Shown here: positions 22,467 to 30,763 of the stretch, one piece after another
Layout: every line of letters begins with the position of its first letter
How positions within the stretch are numbered: position 1 is the stretch's first letter
Assembly: GCA_020852965.1 (NCBI GenBank)
Contig: JADYZV010000153.1
Span: 1-32,664 of the forward strand
From: Pirellulaceae bacterium
GTDB taxonomy: Bacteria > Planctomycetota > Planctomycetia > Pirellulales > Pirellulaceae
Reading direction: 5' to 3'
DNA: 32,664 nt
Position numbers and translations under genes: made by a program
Notes under the pieces: model-generated
Seen by the model: only the letters and a program-made list of their open reading frames with translations
Database searches by the model: none
Told to the model about the DNA's origin: nothing

Positions 22467-23422
22467 ACAACCCAAACGCAACCACCAACTCCCCCAGACG
22501 TCAGCTGGGAACTTCTGATTTATGGGTTAGTCCCGTCGGCTTTGGCTGTTGGCCGATTGCCGGCGTTTCTTCGCTGGGCGTCAATGACGTAGACAGCCTC
22601 GCGACGTTGCACGCGGCGCTCGATGCGGGAATCAACTTCTTCGATACTGCCTTCTCGTATGGCTATGAAGGTGAAGCGGACAAGCTGTTGGCGCAGGTCA
22701 TTCGAGAGCGGTCCAGCGAGATGATTGTGGCTACGAAAGTCGGCTCACACTACGATGCCCAGCGACGAAGAATAGTCGATGGGCATCCCTCCACGCTGCT
22801 CGCCAACGCCAAGCTTGGGTGTGCGCGATTGGGCATCGAACAAGTCGATGTCATCTACCTGCACGAAGTCGATCCGATGGTACCGCTGGCCGAATCGGCG
22901 GGTGGAATTGCGGAGATCGTAAAACACGGGTTAGCGCGCTATGCCGGTGTTTCCAATGTCGATGCCGCCCAGTTGCGACAGTTTCAAGCGGAATGTTCCG
23001 TGGTGGTCGTGCAACCGCCGTATAACATGTTGCAACCTGAGCATGTTGCTGCAATCTCCGATGAGTGTCGCGAGCAAAACATCGCCATCGCCTGCTACTG
23101 GGCGTTGATGAAAGGTCTGTTGGCTGGGAAGCTTGCTCGTGATCATCAGTTCGACCCGGCCGATCGCCGATTGAGCTACCCGATCTTTCAAGGCGAGGCG
23201 TGGCAGCATGCACAGGATCTGCTCGATCAACTTCGCCGCTTGGCCAACGAAATGAGGATTACCGTAGCACAATTGGTGATCGCCTGGACCGTAGCACAGC
23301 CTGGTATTACCGTTGCCCTATGCGGTGCGAAACGCTCGGATCAAATTATCGAGACGGCTGGTGCCATGCACGTTTCGTTGTCATCGGATGTAGTGCACCA
23401 GATCGATAGCTGGCTCAATTGA
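22463..23422 (+). CDS. Aldo/keto reductase
   Basis: A 319-residue NADP(H)-dependent oxidoreductase of the AKR superfamily (TIM barrel). The catalytic tetrad is visible: D61 and Y66 in FFDTAFSYGYEGEAD, K92 in IVATKVG, H134 in VIYLHEVD. The N-terminal RQLGTSDLWVSPVGFGCWPI and the GVSNVDAAQLRQF strand are standard. The cofactor-binding tail GAKRSDQIIETAGAM is present. Sequence type is that of the Tas/YajO-like or L-galactose dehydrogenase-like AKRs, substrate unknown. Its ATG overlaps the stop of the 25-codon ORF, suggesting translational coupling. Its stop overlaps that of the converging oxidase subunit III gene by 8 bp. Confidence 0.93.
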   Translation: MNNPNATTNSPRRQLGTSDLWVSPVGFGCWPIAGVSSLGVNDVDSLATLHAALDAGINFFDTAFSYGYEGEADKLLAQVIRERSSEMIVATKVGSHYDAQRRRIVDGHPSTLLANAKLGCARLGIEQVDVIYLHEVDPMVPLAESAGGIAEIVKHGLARYAGVSNVDAAQLRQFQAECSVVVVQPPYNMLQPEHVAAISDECREQNIAIACYWALMKGLLAGKLARDHQFDPADRRLSYPIFQGEAWQHAQDLLDQLRRLANEMRITVAQLVIAWTVAQPGITVALCGAKRSDQIIETAGAMHVSLSSDVVHQIDSWLN

Positions 23423-24017
23423 CCTTGGAAATGTAGGCCGCCAAGTAGAAACTGACGAGCATTAGAATCCAGACGGCGTCTAAGAAGTGCCAGTACAATG
23501 CGCAAAAGCGAATCGGGAAATAGCGCTCGTGGTCGTACTTGGCGCGGGCTAGACCAAACAATAGAAAAGTCAGGCCAGCCACTCCCCCGACGACGTGCAA
23601 GGCATGCACGATCACCAGAAAGAACGTCAGTCCGTATAGATTGTTGACCAGGGCGGTGGGACGGAGCATTTCCGAAACCATCCAGGCCAGCGCCGAGCCT
23701 TGAACGGCAAAGAAGGCGATGCCCAAGATGAAAGCCAAAATAATGTAGCGCGCCAAATCGATTCGCCGCTCGCGCTGAACGGCTTCGACTGCCATGTGTA
23801 GCAGCACGCTGATGGCCAACATATTGACGGTGGTCAATATGAATAGTCGAGGCAAATAGAATGGTTGAATCTCGCCTGACTGTGGTGCTAGGCGAAACAT
23901 GACGTAGATCGCATACAGGAAGGTGCAGCTAAGAAAGAAGACGGTCAGCGAAGTCAGAAACAACCAGGCGCCCTGTTCCAGCCGGCGATCCTCGGCGACT
24001 TGATTGATCCTACGCAT
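23415..24017 (-). CDS. Heme-copper oxidase subunit III (CoxC/NorE-like)
   Basis: A 200-residue membrane protein with five helices, the short form of cytochrome c oxidase subunit III: RRLEQGAWLFLTSLTVFFLS at the N-terminus, then the family segments VQGSALAWMVSE, LYGLTFFLVIVHALHVVGGV and the terminal YWHFLDAVWILMLVSFYL (W-H-F-x-D-x-V-W signature). Subunit III stabilises subunit I and may form an oxygen channel. No subunit I, II or IV gene is in the window, so it is an orphan. Its ATG lies inside the end of the LarA-like gene (8-bp overlap), so it is translated with it. Only this subunit is paired with a racemase-like gene, an unusual neighbour. Confidence 0.9.
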   Translation of the reverse strand: MRRINQVAEDRRLEQGAWLFLTSLTVFFLSCTFLYAIYVMFRLAPQSGEIQPFYLPRLFILTTVNMLAISVLLHMAVEAVQRERRIDLARYIILAFILGIAFFAVQGSALAWMVSEMLRPTALVNNLYGLTFFLVIVHALHVVGGVAGLTFLLFGLARAKYDHERYFPIRFCALYWHFLDAVWILMLVSFYLAAYISKVN

Positions 24018-25314
24018 GGGGCTTAATCGAGCTGTTGACGACGTGTGGATGATCGGCGTTCATCCACAGGCCCAGCCCAGGATCGCCGATAAAATAGAAC
24101 TCTTCTCCGTCTGGCGTAGTGTGCCAACCGTTGTTGAGTCCATTGCAATTATACCGCTCGGTTAGTTCTCGCCAATCGCCAAACTGATAGCCGACGGAGG
24201 CAATCTCCTTGTGCGTCAATTCGCCCGGGGCATAGACCACGTCAAATCGGCCTTCGCTGGTACCATGAATCAAATGGGCGGCCGTGCCGAGATTTTCTTG
24301 CAACTCTTCGTTCTCAGCGACCAAACGCAACACTTGTGGGGTGTGGCGATAACCATATTTACGGATCAGCCGATCGACAGTAGCGCTTTCGCCGAACTGT
24401 TTGACCCCAGGGGCGATGACGATCAACCTCCCACCATCGCCTATCAACATGCGCGTACGGTAGATTGATTTGTTAGCTAGCCATGTCCGTTTGTATTTTT
24501 GCGGGTTCATGGTCACGACCACGGTTTGCGGCGCCCGGTCGATAACAAAGCAATTGACTTGTGCAGACAGTTCGCCAGCCGCCAGAAAGACATCGTGCGT
24601 ATTGCCGACGAACAATCCCCGAACTACCTTGCGACCATCGGCCAAAGATTCGACGACCGTCAATACGAACACCAGAGGCATGTTGCCACAGTAGCGGTCG
24701 TGGGCCTCATTGAGGATGCGCCGCAGCGGAGTGTCACAGCGCCCCATGATTCGTTCCATGCCGTAGAGTGCGGTCAGGTAGTGACTCTCGTTGATCCCTT
24801 TATCACCACCGGTGCCGATGAAGACATTTTTGTTGTAGTTGGCCATCCCGATGACTTCGTGTGGGACGACCTGGCCGAGCGACAGGATCAGATCGTGTCC
24901 ACCTTCGATCAGCAAGCGATTGACTTGCGCAGCCCAGGGCCGGTTATAGATACCTTCGGTCGCCTGAGAAACGAATTCGGCGTCGACGTGTCCCAGCGTC
25001 GCCACCGAATTCTTCCAGTCGTGGACTCGGATCAGCTCGCGCGGCAGATCGCCGAACATGTATTGGAGCTCTGCCTCGCTCATCGCCTCGTGCGTGCCGA
25101 GCGCGGGCATGACGTCGGTCAGACGATCGCCCAGTAGTTCGTGAGCCAAGCGTGTGAGCTCGCCAGCGCGACTGTCGCTACGCGTGTGATCGGGCGGAAT
25201 GGCCAACACTCTTTGCGGATTGCCGCCAGCGTCGATCGCGGCTTGCAGCCCTTCGCGGAAGTCGCTTTCACCGAGTTCCGCCGTGGCGCTTCCTCGACTA
25301 AAAAAAATGCTCAT
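24010..25314 (-). CDS. LarA-like protein (lactate racemase/DUF2088 family)
   Basis: A 434-residue cytoplasmic protein of the LarA superfamily. Lactate racemase uses a Ni-pincer nucleotide cofactor; the matching residues are visible: DHTRSD near residue 42, GTH with H75, PHEVIGMANYNKN with H152 and K162 (the pincer-attaching Lys in LarA), and NESHY with H178. Thus a pincer cofactor is plausible. Cofactor genes larB, larC and larE are not in the window. Many LarA homologues act on hydroxy acids other than lactate, so the substrate is open. The gene overlaps the oxidase subunit III gene downstream by 8 bp and is preceded by an intergenic cruciform-like repeat. Confidence 0.88.
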   Translation of the reverse strand: MSIFFSRGSATAELGESDFREGLQAAIDAGGNPQRVLAIPPDHTRSDSRAGELTRLAHELLGDRLTDVMPALGTHEAMSEAELQYMFGDLPRELIRVHDWKNSVATLGHVDAEFVSQATEGIYNRPWAAQVNRLLIEGGHDLILSLGQVVPHEVIGMANYNKNVFIGTGGDKGINESHYLTALYGMERIMGRCDTPLRRILNEAHDRYCGNMPLVFVLTVVESLADGRKVVRGLFVGNTHDVFLAAGELSAQVNCFVIDRAPQTVVVTMNPQKYKRTWLANKSIYRTRMLIGDGGRLIVIAPGVKQFGESATVDRLIRKYGYRHTPQVLRLVAENEELQENLGTAAHLIHGTSEGRFDVVYAPGELTHKEIASVGYQFGDWRELTERYNCNGLNNGWHTTPDGEEFYFIGDPGLGLWMNADHPHVVNSSIKPHA

Positions 25315-25357
25315 TAGAATAGTGCGTGGGTATGTGAAGTTAAGCAGTCAAGTCGAA

Positions 25358-25466
25358 AAAGTAGCAGGCACAATCCTTTGTGCCGTTGGCCCGCAAAGTA
25401 GCTCCTCCGGAGCGTAATATCTTTGGCCTCATCGGGCTACGGCACATGGAGTGTGCCTGCTACTTT
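25358..25466. repeat. 109-bp palindromic element with 34-36-bp arms
   Basis: Left arm 25358-25393 and right arm 25433-25466 are inverted copies with few differences, both starting AAAGTAGCAGGCACA when read inward. Inside lies a second hairpin, GCTCC-TCC-GGAGC (25401-25413), with CAAAG (25394-25398) and CTTTG (25421-25425) flanking it. The whole could fold into a cruciform. It lies between two minus-strand genes. The size and arm structure suit a MITE-like or REP-like dispersed element; no target duplication was apparent. Confidence 0.8.
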
Positions 25467-25517
25467 GGCTAATATACCAGAAGCCTAGCACGGATGGCAA
25501 AGCCGGAGCACGGATGA

Positions 25518-26531
25518 CTAGTTGGGAGGTATGAACCGCTGGTACAGAATGAAATTGGCGACTGCTTGCTGAACGACGGGATCGTCCATGAGGAACGAAT
25601 GCAAGCGCGGGACTTCGAGGAAGTCGGTTTCCCCAGGCAAATGGGTTTCTTCGACGCTGACGACGAAGTCGCTGGCCCCGTCAATGAGTGGATTGCGCAG
25701 ATTGCTTTCGGGCAAGTGGCCAGCCACGATACCAAAGGGGCATGGTGGAATGGCCAACTTGGCTTCGAAGTCGGTCCAGTTCGGCCCCAGCTCCATTCCC
25801 CCTTTCCCAGTGACCCATCCGAAGATGCCCGTCTTGGCCAACTGTCGCGCGATCGCCGCACCTTGATTGGGCGGTCCCAGCATGACTACCCGCTCGACTC
25901 GTGCGAGCGTGGCTTGGTCCCCCGCGCGCTGCCAATCCCCCAACGCATGACGGACGACGATGTTGCCCATGCTATGGCCGACAAAGCTCAAACGCACTTC
26001 GGCAGGAAGCCCAGCGATCAATTCACGCAGGGCGGCAGCGTGGTCACCAATACTGCTTCGCGTGCTGGCATATTCGAAATTAATGAGCGGGCGCTCGAGC
26101 GTGTCAGATAGGCTCTGAGCCAGGCCACTCATCGATGATGCCGAGCGCATCAGTCCATGTAGCAATACAATGGCTTGAGCTCCGGCCAGCTCGTCTCCTA
26201 GTCCCTGTTGCTGCAAAGCGGCATCGCACGCCGCACGATTGCCCCAGGCGTGTCGCACGTTGTTCCCATCCAGCAGACGCCAATGGCCAGTCATCGCATT
26301 TTGCTGAATTCGCCAACCCTGCCGCCAAAAGTGGTCGGTCCACATCTGCTTGCCACCGAGCGTCGGCAATTTCCAGTTGGGCAACCGGGTAACGGGCTGT
26401 TCATCGTCTTGAGAGTGTGCCATGGGAAGCGCTATAGTAAACCAGCCCAAACAGGAAAGGAGTAGTGTCCATCGCTGAATCGTATTCGGCCCACGACCAG
26501 CGGTATCAACTATTGGAGTATTCGCTCTCAT
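25518..26531 (-). CDS. Secreted alpha/beta hydrolase (lipase-like)
   Basis: A 337-residue protein. After a basic N-terminus a signal helix, RWTLLLSCLGWFTIALPMAH, suggests export. The alpha/beta-hydrolase core includes the oxyanion-loop IVLLHGLMRS (HG at 125-126) and the nucleophile elbow FVGHSMGN with S187. Later MLGPPNQGAAIARQLAK is the 'GxPxxG' strand of PGAP1/LipA-type lipases; the acid and His are probably in DGASDFVVSVEET and LHSFLMDD. This resembles the family of lipase-like hydrolases with a LLHGL motif that split esters or lipids. No lid or chaperone gene is visible. It is monocistronic, with its start 61 bp from the divergent cyclotransferase-like gene. Confidence 0.87.
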   Translation of the reverse strand: MRANTPIVDTAGRGPNTIQRWTLLLSCLGWFTIALPMAHSQDDEQPVTRLPNWKLPTLGGKQMWTDHFWRQGWRIQQNAMTGHWRLLDGNNVRHAWGNRAACDAALQQQGLGDELAGAQAIVLLHGLMRSASSMSGLAQSLSDTLERPLINFEYASTRSSIGDHAAALRELIAGLPAEVRLSFVGHSMGNIVVRHALGDWQRAGDQATLARVERVVMLGPPNQGAAIARQLAKTGIFGWVTGKGGMELGPNWTDFEAKLAIPPCPFGIVAGHLPESNLRNPLIDGASDFVVSVEETHLPGETDFLEVPRLHSFLMDDPVVQQAVANFILYQRFIPPN

Positions 26532-26592
26532 CGTACTACCATAATGTTATATTGGCTCGATGGCTTGATCAGCAATTTATTTCAATTTGAGC

Positions 26593-27057
26593 ATGAAGCA
26601 ATCAAAACAGAATTCGAGTGAAGCGGTCTCCAAGCTGGAACATGTGTTCGTGTATGGTACGCTAAAACGGGGCGAATGCCGAGAGGCATGCTGGCCGCGA
26701 GCTGCTTTGAATATTGAACCTGCCTGGACACTTGGTGCTCTCAGCGATTTGGGCCACTACCCTGCGCTGCTGGACGGCAACGAGCGCGTTCTAGGCGAGC
26801 TATGGAGTTTCGATCCGCAGGATATAGCCATCGTCTTCGAGCAGCTTGATCGAATCGAAGGGACAAACCAAGCGGGGATACCCAACGAGTACGATCGAGT
26901 GCGCGTGATCGCGACTAGTCAATCCTTCGGGGAGGTTAGTGCGAGCACCTATCGCTATGCCAACCCGCAACAGGCTGCTCAGTTCGCTAGGCTTGCTGCT
27001 TCCCACATTATCGATGGTCGAGCTTACGTGAAGTGGCCTGATGCTGTTTCTTTGTAG
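26593..27057 (+). CDS. Gamma-glutamylcyclotransferase-like (AIG2/GGACT) protein
   Basis: A 154-residue protein of the GGCT-like fold. The substrate-binding loop VFVYGTLKRGE (YGTL at about 21-24) and the LYP-like GHYPALLDG segment are present, and FEQLDRIEG provides the catalytic acidic position (E of DRIEG) found in GGACT/AIG2 members. The family releases 5-oxoproline from gamma-glutamyl compounds, but many bacterial members have unknown targets. Start chosen at the ATG 26593; a TTG six bases earlier is also in frame. It is divergent from the lipase gene and converges with the WYL regulator gene, 37 bp between stops. Confidence 0.87.
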   Translation: MKQSKQNSSEAVSKLEHVFVYGTLKRGECREACWPRAALNIEPAWTLGALSDLGHYPALLDGNERVLGELWSFDPQDIAIVFEQLDRIEGTNQAGIPNEYDRVRVIATSQSFGEVSASTYRYANPQQAAQFARLAASHIIDGRAYVKWPDAVSL

Positions 27058-27094
27058 GCTCGTAACGAGTACCGCGAGTTACGGCAGACCGAAG

Positions 27095-28111
27095 CTACGA
27101 AGTGTACATCTGGGTCATGGCGGCAATCGTTTGTTTGATCTCATCGCGACAGTGGGCGGGTGACAAGATCTCAGCCTCGGCCCCTAGACGCATAACACGC
27201 TGAATAATTTCGACATCGTGAAAGGCGGTCACGGTCAATAGCATGCGCCCGTCAGCTTGTTCGACCATCGTCTGCTCGGCGTGCCAGGGATCTTCTTGCA
27301 CCCAATGCGCGGCTTGAGGCGATAGACGAATCTTGTAGGTTTTCGGCTCTGCTCCACTGAAAATGCCCACCGATTGTCCCAGGTGAGCGGGCAGGTCGAT
27401 AGCCTCATTGGATTTGAACCAACTGTCGAGCGCCTTGGCCGATAGAAAGCGATCGAGCTTCCAATGTTTCAATCGTTCGGACCCCGCACCGTCGCGTCCC
27501 TCTTCGGTCGCGACAACATAGATACTCGATTGAAACAGTGCGACTCCGTACGGTTCAATCGTTCGCAGCGTCGGCGTGCGACCAGGGACTTGATACTCCA
27601 TCTGCAGATGACGATGCTCTTGTATGGCGCGATTGATCGTCTTGAGCATCCCCTGATGCTTTTCATAGTTTTTGGTGGGCAAGCCAAGCACATACAACGT
27701 GCGTCGGTAGCGTTCGTAATGTTCCCAGACCGCGTCTGGAAGTTGCTCGCGAATCTTATTCCAAAACGATTCGATACCGCTCCAGAATTGAGTTCCCATC
27801 AGTGGAAGCATCAGATCGCGTCCCATGGACAATGCGATCAATTCGCTGGCGGTGATCGCGATCTTTTGCAGCCCCTTGTCGCTGCGACTGAGCTTCCACA
27901 CTCGACCTCGCTGCGACTCTTCGTCCGTGATCGGTATACCTGCAGCGGTTAGGGCATCAATATCGCGTCGAATGCTGCGCGGATGGAGCGATGTGAGCCC
28001 CAGCTCTTCGACGACCGCGTTGCGCAGCTCGTCCAACGTGGCTCCGAAGCGCAGTCGCTCGAGCACTTGCAGGATCTTATGTTGGCGAATCAGTTGTTCG
28101 TTGCGTGCCAT
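27095..28111 (-). CDS. WYL-domain transcriptional regulator
   Basis: A 338-residue DNA-binding regulator. Residues 5-75 form a DeoR/HTH_11-type winged helix (IRQHKILQVLERLRFGATLD then ELRNAV…SIRRDIDALTAAGI). The WYL domain is at about 150-240 (MEYQVPGRTPTLRTIEPYGV, then ALFQSSIYVVATEE, with the usual R/Y ligand pocket), and a WCX C-terminal extension follows to 335. WYL proteins bind nucleic-acid or nucleotide ligands and control DNA repair, phage defence or metabolism (for example PafBC, BrxR). No defence operon flanks it here; the retron is more than 20 kb away. The gene is preceded by a 68-bp palindromic repeat. Confidence 0.9.
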   Translation of the reverse strand: MARNEQLIRQHKILQVLERLRFGATLDELRNAVVEELGLTSLHPRSIRRDIDALTAAGIPITDEESQRGRVWKLSRSDKGLQKIAITASELIALSMGRDLMLPLMGTQFWSGIESFWNKIREQLPDAVWEHYERYRRTLYVLGLPTKNYEKHQGMLKTINRAIQEHRHLQMEYQVPGRTPTLRTIEPYGVALFQSSIYVVATEEGRDGAGSERLKHWKLDRFLSAKALDSWFKSNEAIDLPAHLGQSVGIFSGAEPKTYKIRLSPQAAHWVQEDPWHAEQTMVEQADGRMLLTVTAFHDVEIIQRVMRLGAEAEILSPAHCRDEIKQTIAAMTQMYTS

Positions 28112-28153
28112 GTGGGCTCCATGCCTCGTGCTCTGTCAATATTTAAAATTAGG

Positions 28154-28222
28154 GTAGTCGACGAGGCCCGCGAGTCCGCCCAATTCGTGAAACGCAAGGG
28201 ACTCGCGGGCCTCGTCCACTAC
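28154..28222. repeat. Long perfect inverted repeat (18-bp arms, extendable)
   Basis: GACGAGGCCCGCGAGTCC at 28160-28177 is perfectly inverted at 28199-28216, spacer 21 bp; with one mismatch the arms extend by GTAGT/ACTAC to about 24 bp. It lies between two minus-strand genes (DUF151 and WYL). No T-run follows, so it is more like a dispersed palindromic repeat than an intrinsic terminator. Confidence 0.85.
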
Positions 28223-28255
28223 AGCCAGCCCTAAGTCTTATCTTAGCTGGCCAGC

Positions 28256-28660
28256 TCAATTGATGGCTTGTTGAAGAACCTCTTCGGCAACGTAGATTGG
28301 CAGCGGTGGCGAGAAGGTAACGGCTACAGCAATCGCGTCGCTGGGACGCGCATCGACTTCGATGAGCTCTTCGCCACGTCGGAGTTGCAGTTTGGCAAAG
28401 TAGGTATGCTCGTGTAGCTCACTGATTGTGACACTCTCGAGCGTTGCTCCCAGGCTAGCAGCCATCGAGACAATTAGGTCGTGAGTTAGAGGTCTGGGAG
28501 GCGTATAATCCTCCTTGACTCGTCGATCGATGCTGGTGGCTTCGAAGATGCCGATCAAGATGGGAAACTGCCGCTCACCATCGACCTCATGTAGATAGAT
28601 GACTTGATTGTCACTGATCTCGCTGATGATAATGCGGGCAAGTTGCATGAGCACCGGCAT
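28256..28660 (-). CDS. DUF151 (bifunctional nuclease-like) protein
   Basis: A 134-residue protein of the DUF151/BFN family, one member of which from Thermotoga and a plant homologue have been linked to nuclease activity. Family segments are NQVIYLHEVDGERQFPILIG then IFEATSI, RPLTHDLI (the P-x-T-H-D motif), and VDARPSDAIAVAV (the highly conserved R-P-S-D-A). The open frame extends to 28726, but the ATG at 28660 has AGGA nine bases upstream and matches usual family starts; 28648 is another option. It follows the HTTM-like gene on the same strand with a 128-bp gap. Role in this organism unknown. Confidence 0.85.
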   Translation of the reverse strand: MPVLMQLARIIISEISDNQVIYLHEVDGERQFPILIGIFEATSIDRRVKEDYTPPRPLTHDLIVSMAASLGATLESVTISELHEHTYFAKLQLRRGEELIEVDARPSDAIAVAVTFSPPLPIYVAEEVLQQAIN

Positions 28661-28787
28661 GAAATGCATTCCTGAGCTAAAGCGGGCTGTCAATCGAAAA
28701 CGGTGTGCGGTAGGCTTTGTCGCCAAAACCCATTTTACGCGTAGCGGTATTTGCCAGACTGCGGAAAACTACCGTCTAGCGACGCAG

Positions 28788-29702
28788 CTATGGGATTTCA
28801 GACTGAGCCGGGTTACACGTCGGAGCTCGATTATACTCTCGGTTCCCCCTCTCGCGAAGCTGGCAGTAGCTGAGCAACATGGCGAGTAGAAGTGCAGCGA
28901 ATAATCCGTGATCGGCAACTCCACCGTATACGATGGCGACCAACATGCCACACGCGATTCCCAACGGGCGCGCGGCAGAGAGCGTTAGCAACCAAAGGGC
29001 TAGGATTTGCACCACAATGACGGCATGGCTGAGGCCGTTGACCACGAGAGGGTGGCCGCGAAGCTGTTCGATACGTATAAGGTTCGAGCGACCAGCGGCA
29101 GCCAGCCACCAGACCCCCTCGCCTCGCCACCACACCAATCCTCCTAGCTGCGAAAGCAGACCAGCGGCAATCAGAAGCCAACAATGGGTTTGCAACAATC
29201 GTCGTGCTACCCCTGCCGTCCACTTAGAGGAAGCAGAGGGCGACCTGTGCCACAGCGGTAGGCCCGGCTCGACGATCAAGTATCCCAAGCAGGCGACCAA
29301 TGTCGGTTCGACCAAACCGGATAGAACTACCGCGCGATTGGCCCAAGCGATGACCCACAGCAACAACGCGGCCAGCGATAGCCGTCCTCCCAAGCCGCTG
29401 GCGGCCACGATGCACAACACGACTCCCGCCGCCAACCACCCATATAGCAGGCTAGCCGATTGCGTGAACCACAATGGAGACCAAACCTGCCACACCGCGA
29501 TTTGATCTGTGGCCAACATGCGCTTGGATAATGGCTGGGTAAGCAGTCCGTCGGTAGCGAGCCAAGCTGGCGCGCTGCTCCAGAAGCTGGCAAACCAGAG
29601 GGCAGCGACCAGGCAAATTGCTACTCGCGGCAAAGTCAGCGCTGCGCGTGGGCATGGATCGAACCAAAACAGGTTCCAACGAACCATCACTGCACGCATC
29701 AT
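28788..29702 (-). CDS. HTTM-like integral membrane protein
   Basis: A 304-residue protein with about seven to eight hydrophobic helices. The N-terminus RWNLFWFDPCPRAALTLPRV resembles the HTTM (vitamin K-dependent gamma-carboxylase-like) domain opening, where a first helix begins with a 'rFffep.s...L.l.Ri' pattern. The rest (AVWQVWSPLWF, ANRAVVLSGLVEPTLVACLG) agrees with that topology. HTTM proteins in planctomycetes are common and uncharacterised. The start ATG overlaps the stop of the upstream 274-residue partner gene (ATGA), so the two form an operon and probably a complex. The last 20 residues are hydrophilic. Confidence 0.72.
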   Translation of the reverse strand: MMRAVMVRWNLFWFDPCPRAALTLPRVAICLVAALWFASFWSSAPAWLATDGLLTQPLSKRMLATDQIAVWQVWSPLWFTQSASLLYGWLAAGVVLCIVAASGLGGRLSLAALLLWVIAWANRAVVLSGLVEPTLVACLGYLIVEPGLPLWHRSPSASSKWTAGVARRLLQTHCWLLIAAGLLSQLGGLVWWRGEGVWWLAAAGRSNLIRIEQLRGHPLVVNGLSHAVIVVQILALWLLTLSAARPLGIACGMLVAIVYGGVADHGLFAALLLAMLLSYCQLRERGNREYNRAPTCNPAQSEIP

Positions 29703-30523
29703 GGCTGCACCTCGGAGGAGCTCGTCGGCTTAGCAGTACGCGCGGCAGGCTGTGCGGGGACCAAGCTCAGTCGCTCCGCGCTGGTCCCCTCGTTCAGACG
29801 CACAATGTGAGCACTATAGACGACTGTGGGTTGGAACGCTTCATCGGTAGGCTCGCGTATGCCTCCCGCCAAGGCCAGGTCTTCATCATAGCTCAACACT
29901 TTGGGAGAAGTTAAACGCACTCCCGAGTAATGCTGACCCGTTTGCTTTTCAGCGAGTGCGACACACCGTGCTGAAAAGTCGGACAGGATTTCATCCTCGG
30001 GATCGGCACTGGCGGTTAGCGACAACCAGCGAGCTACATTTGCCCAGCGTGTTGCGCGCTGGCCTGCGGGAGCTTCGGCAAAGTCGCCAAGCCGCGCAAT
30101 TGTCATGGGTTGCCAAACTTGCCGAGCGTCACCGTTTGTGGTATCCGCAACCGGCACTTGCAATTCGACTCGAAGCGGAAAGTCTGCTGGTTCGCCGCGA
30201 GTGAGTTCAAGCGGCAATGCGTTGTAGGCTTGATGGGTCATATTCAAATAAGGGGCGAGTCGAGTAAGGATGCGCCCCTGAACATAGCTCGGAGCCAGGT
30301 TGCTCGAAACCGCGACGATCAGAGCCAAGCCATGCGCTATGATCAATAGCGATACGGTATTGCGCACCCATGCGGACGGCCATCCGATTTGATTTGTGTC
30401 AAGTGGCTGAAGGCTACGGCCCGTAGTTTCTAAAGGCTCAGGCGCTGGCCGGGCGAGCTCCCCGGACGTAGCGGGACTTGTGGAGGCTCTTTGGCCGCGC
30501 TGCGGACTCTTGCGTTTCGCCAT
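29699..30523 (-). CDS. Membrane-anchored partner of HTTM-like protein, unknown function
   Basis: A 274-residue protein. A basic, Pro/Ser-rich cytoplasmic N-terminus (MAKRKSPQRGQRASTSPATS) leads to one membrane helix at about 52-75 (TVSLLIIAHGLALIVAVSSN), and the rest is a soluble, presumably periplasmic domain ending in a Pro/Ala/Ser-rich tail. The segment RILTRLAPYLNMTHQAYNAL after the helix looks like a conserved binding region of proteins found beside HTTM genes, but I know no named family. Coupled by a 4-base ATGA overlap with the HTTM-like gene. In other bacteria HTTM proteins have paired periplasmic partners of this build; function not known. Confidence 0.7.
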   Translation of the reverse strand: MAKRKSPQRGQRASTSPATSGELARPAPEPLETTGRSLQPLDTNQIGWPSAWVRNTVSLLIIAHGLALIVAVSSNLAPSYVQGRILTRLAPYLNMTHQAYNALPLELTRGEPADFPLRVELQVPVADTTNGDARQVWQPMTIARLGDFAEAPAGQRATRWANVARWLSLTASADPEDEILSDFSARCVALAEKQTGQHYSGVRLTSPKVLSYDEDLALAGGIREPTDEAFQPTVVYSAHIVRLNEGTSAERLSLVPAQPAARTAKPTSSSEVQP

Positions 30524-30693
30524 GGGGTCTTGTCAGTATGAGTTGAGGTCTGCCACTACTCGTGAGCTGCCACTATCTTACTCGAGATCAATCGAATGAC
30601 ACGCGGGCTAATGGCGTGCAAGCATGAGAACTTAAACCTGAACTTCAACCTGGAGTTTGAGATAAAGTTATGGATATCGTGAACGATTACACG

Positions 30694-30726
30694 AAAAAAG
30701 GGAAGTCAGCTTGACGCTGACTTCCC
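30694..30726 (-). terminator. Rho-independent terminator of the SHD1 protein gene
   Basis: Minus strand: GGGAAGTCAGC (30726-30716), loop GTCAA, GCTGACTTCCC (30710-30700), then TTTTTT (30699-30694). A perfect 11-bp stem with a 6-T run, 38 bp after the stop codon of the gene at 30764. The best terminator in the window. Confidence 0.93.
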
Positions 30727-30763
30727 TTGGTGGATCGTGCCTTAGCCTGTCAAAGATTTACGA

